Assembly (NCBI GenBank): GCA_036521995.1 | Contig: DATDGR010000248.1 | Coordinates: forward strand, 1-11,297 | Direction: 5' to 3' | Length of the DNA: 11,297 nucleotides | From: Gp13-AA77 sp036521995 | GTDB lineage: Bacteria; Acidobacteriota; Terriglobia; UBA7540 | In this document: piece after piece, positions 8,594 to 11,297 of the stretch | How positions within the stretch are numbered: the stretch's first letter is position 1 | How the letters are laid out: every line of letters starts with the position of its first letter | Translations under genes and position numbers: made by a program | Notes under the pieces: model-generated | What the model was told of the DNA's origin: nothing | The model's database searches: none | Seen by the model: the letters and a program-made list of their open reading frames with translations, nothing else

Positions 8594-8792
8594 CGCGAGC
8601 AGGGCTCGGCGTCCGAGTGGTGTTCTTCGTCAAAACAAGGATGGGCAGTGCTCTTGACTACAGTAACGCAACTTTGCGGCGTCCATGTGTTGGGCCTTTT
8701 CGCTCCCAGCCCAGGCAAGATCTAGGCGGAAAGGGAAACCGATCGGCTCACGGTTGCGGAGGCGGTTTCTGGTGTCGCTGTGGTTTTCAGGC
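8594..8792. other. Intergenic region between the BAAT-like hydrolase and the kdp operon
   Basis: These 199 bp separate two leftward genes and must hold the end of one transcript and the upstream part of the kdp control region. A forward frame covers part of it but shows low-complexity, family-less sequence and is judged non-coding. One 7-bp inverted repeat (GAAACCG at 8735-8741, CGGTTTC at 8763-8769, 21-nt loop) could be a weak terminator for the hydrolase gene, but it is not followed by a T-run. No further promoter is evident. Confidence 0.4.
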
Positions 8793-10070
8793 CTACTTCC
8801 CGGAACCATGGTCCGGCAAACTTACACGCAAGAACTCCAGCACCTTGGGAATCGCGTCGAGTGAGGACTCAGCGTCCCCTTGCGCGTTCCCACCCAGGTT
8901 TTCTTCTCTTCCCGAGGTGGGATTCCTGACGCTGTCGTGCCAAGTGGGAACAATTTCCGGCCGCCCGGCGCGGTGCCCGGCGTGAGGGTATTTCAAGTTT
9001 TCGTAGGCGTAGGGGAAACGACTCTGTTTCAGGCGGCCGACAATAGCGTCCGCCATCCTGGTGGACTGCCACACTCCATCATCTTCTCCGGAGATTAGCA
9101 GAATAGGTCCGTTCGTGTGCTCGACGGCGATCGCGCCTTGCATCGCCGCCTCAGGATCCCGCAGCAGAGCCCGCGGGACCACGAATGCCAGGGGTTGCCC
9201 TTGCCAGGTCCAGGCGTATGGGACCCCAGTGTTGCCGCAGCAGGCCGGAAAACGCACGTCGGCCGGCGCGTAAGCCACGACCGCCTTGATCTGGGGAAAC
9301 ATCGATCCCAGCTGCAGCGCCAGTTCGCCGCCGCGAGAGGTTCCAACAACGGCAATGCGATCGGCGGAAATCTCCGGCCGCTGCATCATCCAGGCGAGCG
9401 CACTGCCGAAGTACTCAAGCGGGATTCCTTCCAGCCGAGGCGGCAGGTCGTCATAGCGGAAGTAGGCGAGCGCCAACGCCGCATAGCCGCGAGACGCCAG
9501 CCATGCAGCTTTCTGGAGCGGCATGCCACCTTCGGATCCTCCCACCACCAGCGCGCCCGGATGGCGCTCATTCGTGTTGGGCACGAGAAGCACGCCGTGG
9601 AGTTGGCCTTCGACTTTGATCCGCTGCACTCCCTCGGCGACCCCGAGCTGTTCCATCTGGGCCGTCGTAACCTGCTGTTCATTTCTCATCAACCGGAATG
9701 TAATGACCTGCGAGCCCAAATCCCGCGGAGCTTGGTACGACGCCACATGTTTCTTGGCCGGCTTCATGGACCAGATCAGACCCATCGCCGAAACTTCGTG
9801 GTAAGAGCCTTTCACGGGGGCTTGCTTGGAGGTATCGACGACGCCTTGTGCGTCCGCGATGAACTCCGCCTGCGAGGACCAGGGCTCGCCCGCGCCATCG
9901 ACCAATTCAGCCTGAATGAAAATGTGCTCGTTGGGCTCGAATCCCGTGGCGCGGATGACGGCGGATTCATCCACCGTCACTCGATTGGGAACGATCTCCA
10001 GCGTTTGGGAGGAAGCAATGCCGAGCCCGCCCGTCCCAAGGCAGGCTAAGAGAACAAACCGTTGCATCAT
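8793..10070 (-). CDS. Secreted BAAT / acyl-CoA thioester hydrolase family protein
   Basis: From the ATG at 10070 this is a 425-residue protein with a signal peptide: MMQRF, a hydrophobic core to about residue 18 and a likely cleavage near SSQ-T (residue 22). An immunoglobulin-like N-terminal domain (about 23-135; LEIVP...VDESAVIRATGF, then FIADAQGVVDTS) matches the N-domain of the acyl-CoA thioesterase / bile acid-CoA:amino acid N-acyltransferase family. The alpha/beta hydrolase domain follows (about 165-415): GGSEGGM (oxyanion region, 177-183), nucleophile Ser245 in GTSRGG, acid Asp331 in SGEDDGVW, and His366 in YPHAGH. The nucleophile is Ser, as in thioesterases, not Cys as in mammalian BAAT. 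Because it is exported, CoA esters are an unlikely substrate; an extracytoplasmic ester or peptide hydrolase is more plausible (inference). The frame stays open to 10178, but that extension lacks the signal peptide arrangement and any SD. Confidence 0.85.
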   Translation of the reverse strand: MMQRFVLLACLGTGGLGIASSQTLEIVPNRVTVDESAVIRATGFEPNEHIFIQAELVDGAGEPWSSQAEFIADAQGVVDTSKQAPVKGSYHEVSAMGLIWSMKPAKKHVASYQAPRDLGSQVITFRLMRNEQQVTTAQMEQLGVAEGVQRIKVEGQLHGVLLVPNTNERHPGALVVGGSEGGMPLQKAAWLASRGYAALALAYFRYDDLPPRLEGIPLEYFGSALAWMMQRPEISADRIAVVGTSRGGELALQLGSMFPQIKAVVAYAPADVRFPACCGNTGVPYAWTWQGQPLAFVVPRALLRDPEAAMQGAIAVEHTNGPILLISGEDDGVWQSTRMADAIVGRLKQSRFPYAYENLKYPHAGHRAGRPEIVPTWHDSVRNPTSGREENLGGNAQGDAESSLDAIPKVLEFLRVSLPDHGSGK

Positions 10071-10268
10071 CAGGTCGCGGCTCTTCAGGAACCGACTCGC
10101 AGGCCCACGGGCCAGAAGTTGGCGACCATCACGCGCTGCATCCACTCGGGGCGGAAGCATTGCTAATGCGAGAGACAACAGGGTGGTGCCGGTCCCGTTA
10201 GCCCGTCAGACGGATTTCGGCCCGGGGATTCGCTGGATGAACAGCATCTGTCCGATCACGCCGCCCTG
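10071..10268. other. Intergenic region with no clear element
   Basis: These 198 bp separate two leftward genes. I see a perfect 5-bp-arm inverted repeat at 10157-10169 (GCATT-GCT-AATGC) and a CCGTC-A-GACGG repeat (10205-10215) after the isomerase-like gene, neither followed by a T-run. No convincing promoter hexamers for the hydrolase gene are present, so it may depend on read-through from the isomerase-like gene. Confidence 0.3.
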
Positions 10269-11144
10269 TCAGCTCAGGCGGAGATTCTTCAAATAGTTGA
10301 AGCTGATCGCAATGGCTTCGAACGGACTGCCGTCGCAGCGGTCCTGCTCGACAAAGATGTGCTCGGTACCGGCCTGGGGCGCGTGAGCAAAGATCTTCAC
10401 CCAATCAATCCGACCCTGGCCGACCGAAGCGAACGGGTTGGGCCCGCTATCATAGGGGAAGCTGGCGGTACTCGTCGGGAATCCCGGCTTGAAGTCCTTG
10501 ATGTGGAGCAACGGAAAGCGTCCCGGGTACTTCTGGAAGTAAGCGAGCGGGTCCTGACCTGCGTAGGTGGCCCAGAAAATGTCCATTTCCATTTTGAGGA
10601 GTTCGGGGTCGCAGAGCGTCAGCATGATGTCGTACCCCGAGGTGTCATCCACGCGCGCAAACTCGTGGAAGTGGGCGTGGTAGCAGAACTGCATTCCGGC
10701 TTCCTGCGCGAGCCTTCCACATTCGTTGAAGAGTGCGGCCCGCCGCTTCCACGCATCGGCGTCCAACTGTGGGTTGTCGCCGACCACAATGTAGCTGAAA
10801 CCGTACGGATGAGCGTGGTCCAGCGTTTTCTTCCAGCTCTCGATGTCCTTGGGCGCGTCAATATACGTGCTTGGCGCCGTCAGATTCGCATCGTGCAGGT
10901 AGCCTCTAAACGTTGCGGCCGGAATCTCGGTCGAGATCTCCACTTCGCGATAACCCGTGGCGCCCACTTTCTTCAGCGTCCCAGCCGGATCCTTAGCGAA
11001 CTCGTCGCGGACGGTATAGATTTCGAGGCCGATGGGCTTGGACCAGGCGAGTTGACCCGCGCCCCAACTCTGCGACGCAGCGATTGCCGCGCTCGCGGAA
11101 ACACCCTGGATTGTTCTCTCAAGAAATTGCCGACGCGTCAGCAT
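10269..11144 (-). CDS. Tat-signal sugar phosphate isomerase/epimerase-like TIM-barrel protein
   Basis: From the ATG at 11144 this is a 291-residue member of the xylose isomerase-like TIM barrel (AP endonuclease 2 / sugar phosphate isomerase-epimerase) family. The N-terminus MLTRRQFLERTIQG followed by an Ala/Ser-rich stretch to about residue 30 is a twin-arginine signal. The barrel shows LEIYTVRDEF (40-49), GYREVEIS (64-71), YHAHFHEF (155-162), LKMEMDIFWATYAG-DP (183-199), LLHIKDF (212-218), GQGRIDW (242-248) and FVEQD (264-268). The His, Glu and Asp residues in these blocks are the usual metal and substrate ligands. The start is fixed by GGAGGG at 11151-11156 with a 6-base spacer; the frame is open further upstream to the window edge, but without a signal or SD. 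Substrate is unknown; exported members of this family are common in sugar-degrading soil bacteria, so sugar or inositol-like turnover is the likely theme. Confidence 0.9.
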   Translation of the reverse strand: MLTRRQFLERTIQGVSASAAIAASQSWGAGQLAWSKPIGLEIYTVRDEFAKDPAGTLKKVGATGYREVEISTEIPAATFRGYLHDANLTAPSTYIDAPKDIESWKKTLDHAHPYGFSYIVVGDNPQLDADAWKRRAALFNECGRLAQEAGMQFCYHAHFHEFARVDDTSGYDIMLTLCDPELLKMEMDIFWATYAGQDPLAYFQKYPGRFPLLHIKDFKPGFPTSTASFPYDSGPNPFASVGQGRIDWVKIFAHAPQAGTEHIFVEQDRCDGSPFEAIAISFNYLKNLRLS

Positions 11145-11150
11145 AGTTTG

Positions 11151-11156
11151 CCCTCC
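11151..11156 (-). promoter_or_regulatory. Ribosome binding site fixing the isomerase-like gene start
   Basis: GGAGGG on the minus strand lies 6 bases before the ATG at 11144, right at the start of the twin-arginine signal. It excludes the longer TTG start at 11207 as the main start. Confidence 0.8.
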
Positions 11157-11171
11157 ATAAAGCAGCAGCCA

Positions 11172-11200
11172 TTTAAACCCACCGCCCGACTTACGGTCAA
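11172..11200 (-). promoter_or_regulatory. Sigma-70-like promoter for the isomerase-like gene
   Basis: On the minus strand TTGACC (11200-11195, 5 of 6 to consensus) and TTTAAA (11177-11172, 4 of 6) are separated by exactly 17 bp. Transcription would start near 11165, about 20 bases before the ATG and just ahead of the SD. Spacing and position are right for a vegetative promoter. Confidence 0.5.
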
Positions 11201-11297
11201 CCTGCAAAACCGCGGCGTGACAACCTGATCTCGGCAGCCGTCGCAGCCCTGGTGGTCTCCGACGACGCCGGGAGTCGACTCCTGAGTGGGCGCTTCC

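Noticed and set aside
8735..8769. 7-bp inverted repeat with 21-nt loop as a terminator after the hydrolase gene
   Set aside because: The loop is long, and neither side has a T-run; too weak to call a terminator.
8617..8985. Forward open frame of 122 codons spanning the hydrolase 3' end
   Set aside because: Half of it is antisense to the hydrolase, composition is Gly/Cys/Ser-rich without family features, and no SD precedes it.
10209..10271. In-frame continuation of the isomerase-like gene for 20 codons after its TGA, suggesting recoding
   Set aside because: The protein ends at the normal family length, the extension carries no recognisable conserved segment, and no recoding signal is seen.
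11271..11282. Perfect 12-bp palindrome GGAGTCGACTCC near the window end
   Set aside because: Expected by chance at this length and not placed at a recognisable promoter.

Overview
The window looks like chromosomal DNA from a GC-rich bacterium. Gene content and protein style (a kdp operon with an extra small membrane ORF and a USP-like leader gene, a Tat-exported sugar isomerase/epimerase-like protein, a secreted BAAT-type hydrolase, an OPT transporter) are most reminiscent of Acidobacteriota. That assignment is an inference from protein style, not from a marker gene. There are no rRNAs, tRNAs, CRISPR arrays, insertion sequences or phage genes that I can see.

Layout. Bases 1-194 are the 3' end of a forward gene, tentatively a GT39-type glycosyltransferase. 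A forward cluster follows: a GatB/YqeY-domain protein (319-768), a small four-helix membrane protein (814-1239) and an OPT-family oligopeptide transporter (1265-3313). The OPT gene converges, with only 11 bp between stop codons, on a leftward potassium-uptake operon: USP-like gene, 27-aa membrane ORF, kdpF, kdpA, kdpB, kdpC (8532 down to 3325). Upstream of it, also leftward, are a secreted BAAT/acyl-CoA thioesterase-type alpha/beta hydrolase (8793-10070) and a Tat-signal TIM-barrel sugar phosphate isomerase/epimerase-like protein (10269-11144), the latter with a good SD and a plausible sigma-70 promoter.

How the genes work together. KdpFABC is a complete high-affinity, ATP-driven K+ uptake complex: KdpA is the channel-like selectivity subunit, KdpB the P-type ATPase, KdpC the accessory subunit and KdpF the tiny stabilising subunit. 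Two small genes absent from the classical E. coli operon sit in front of it and are tightly coupled by overlaps and stop/SD fusions: a 27-residue single-helix ORF and a cytosolic USP-like protein. At the head of the operon is an AT-rich stretch in which TTTAT recurs on the coding strand every 11 bp (TTTATG, TTTATA, TTTATG, then weaker TTTAGA). This matches the hexamer and spacing of the E. coli KdpE box (TTTATA-N5-TTTACA), so a KdpE-type response regulator probably controls the operon, although neither kdpD nor kdpE lies in the window. The most interesting material is this operator array together with the two extra leader genes.
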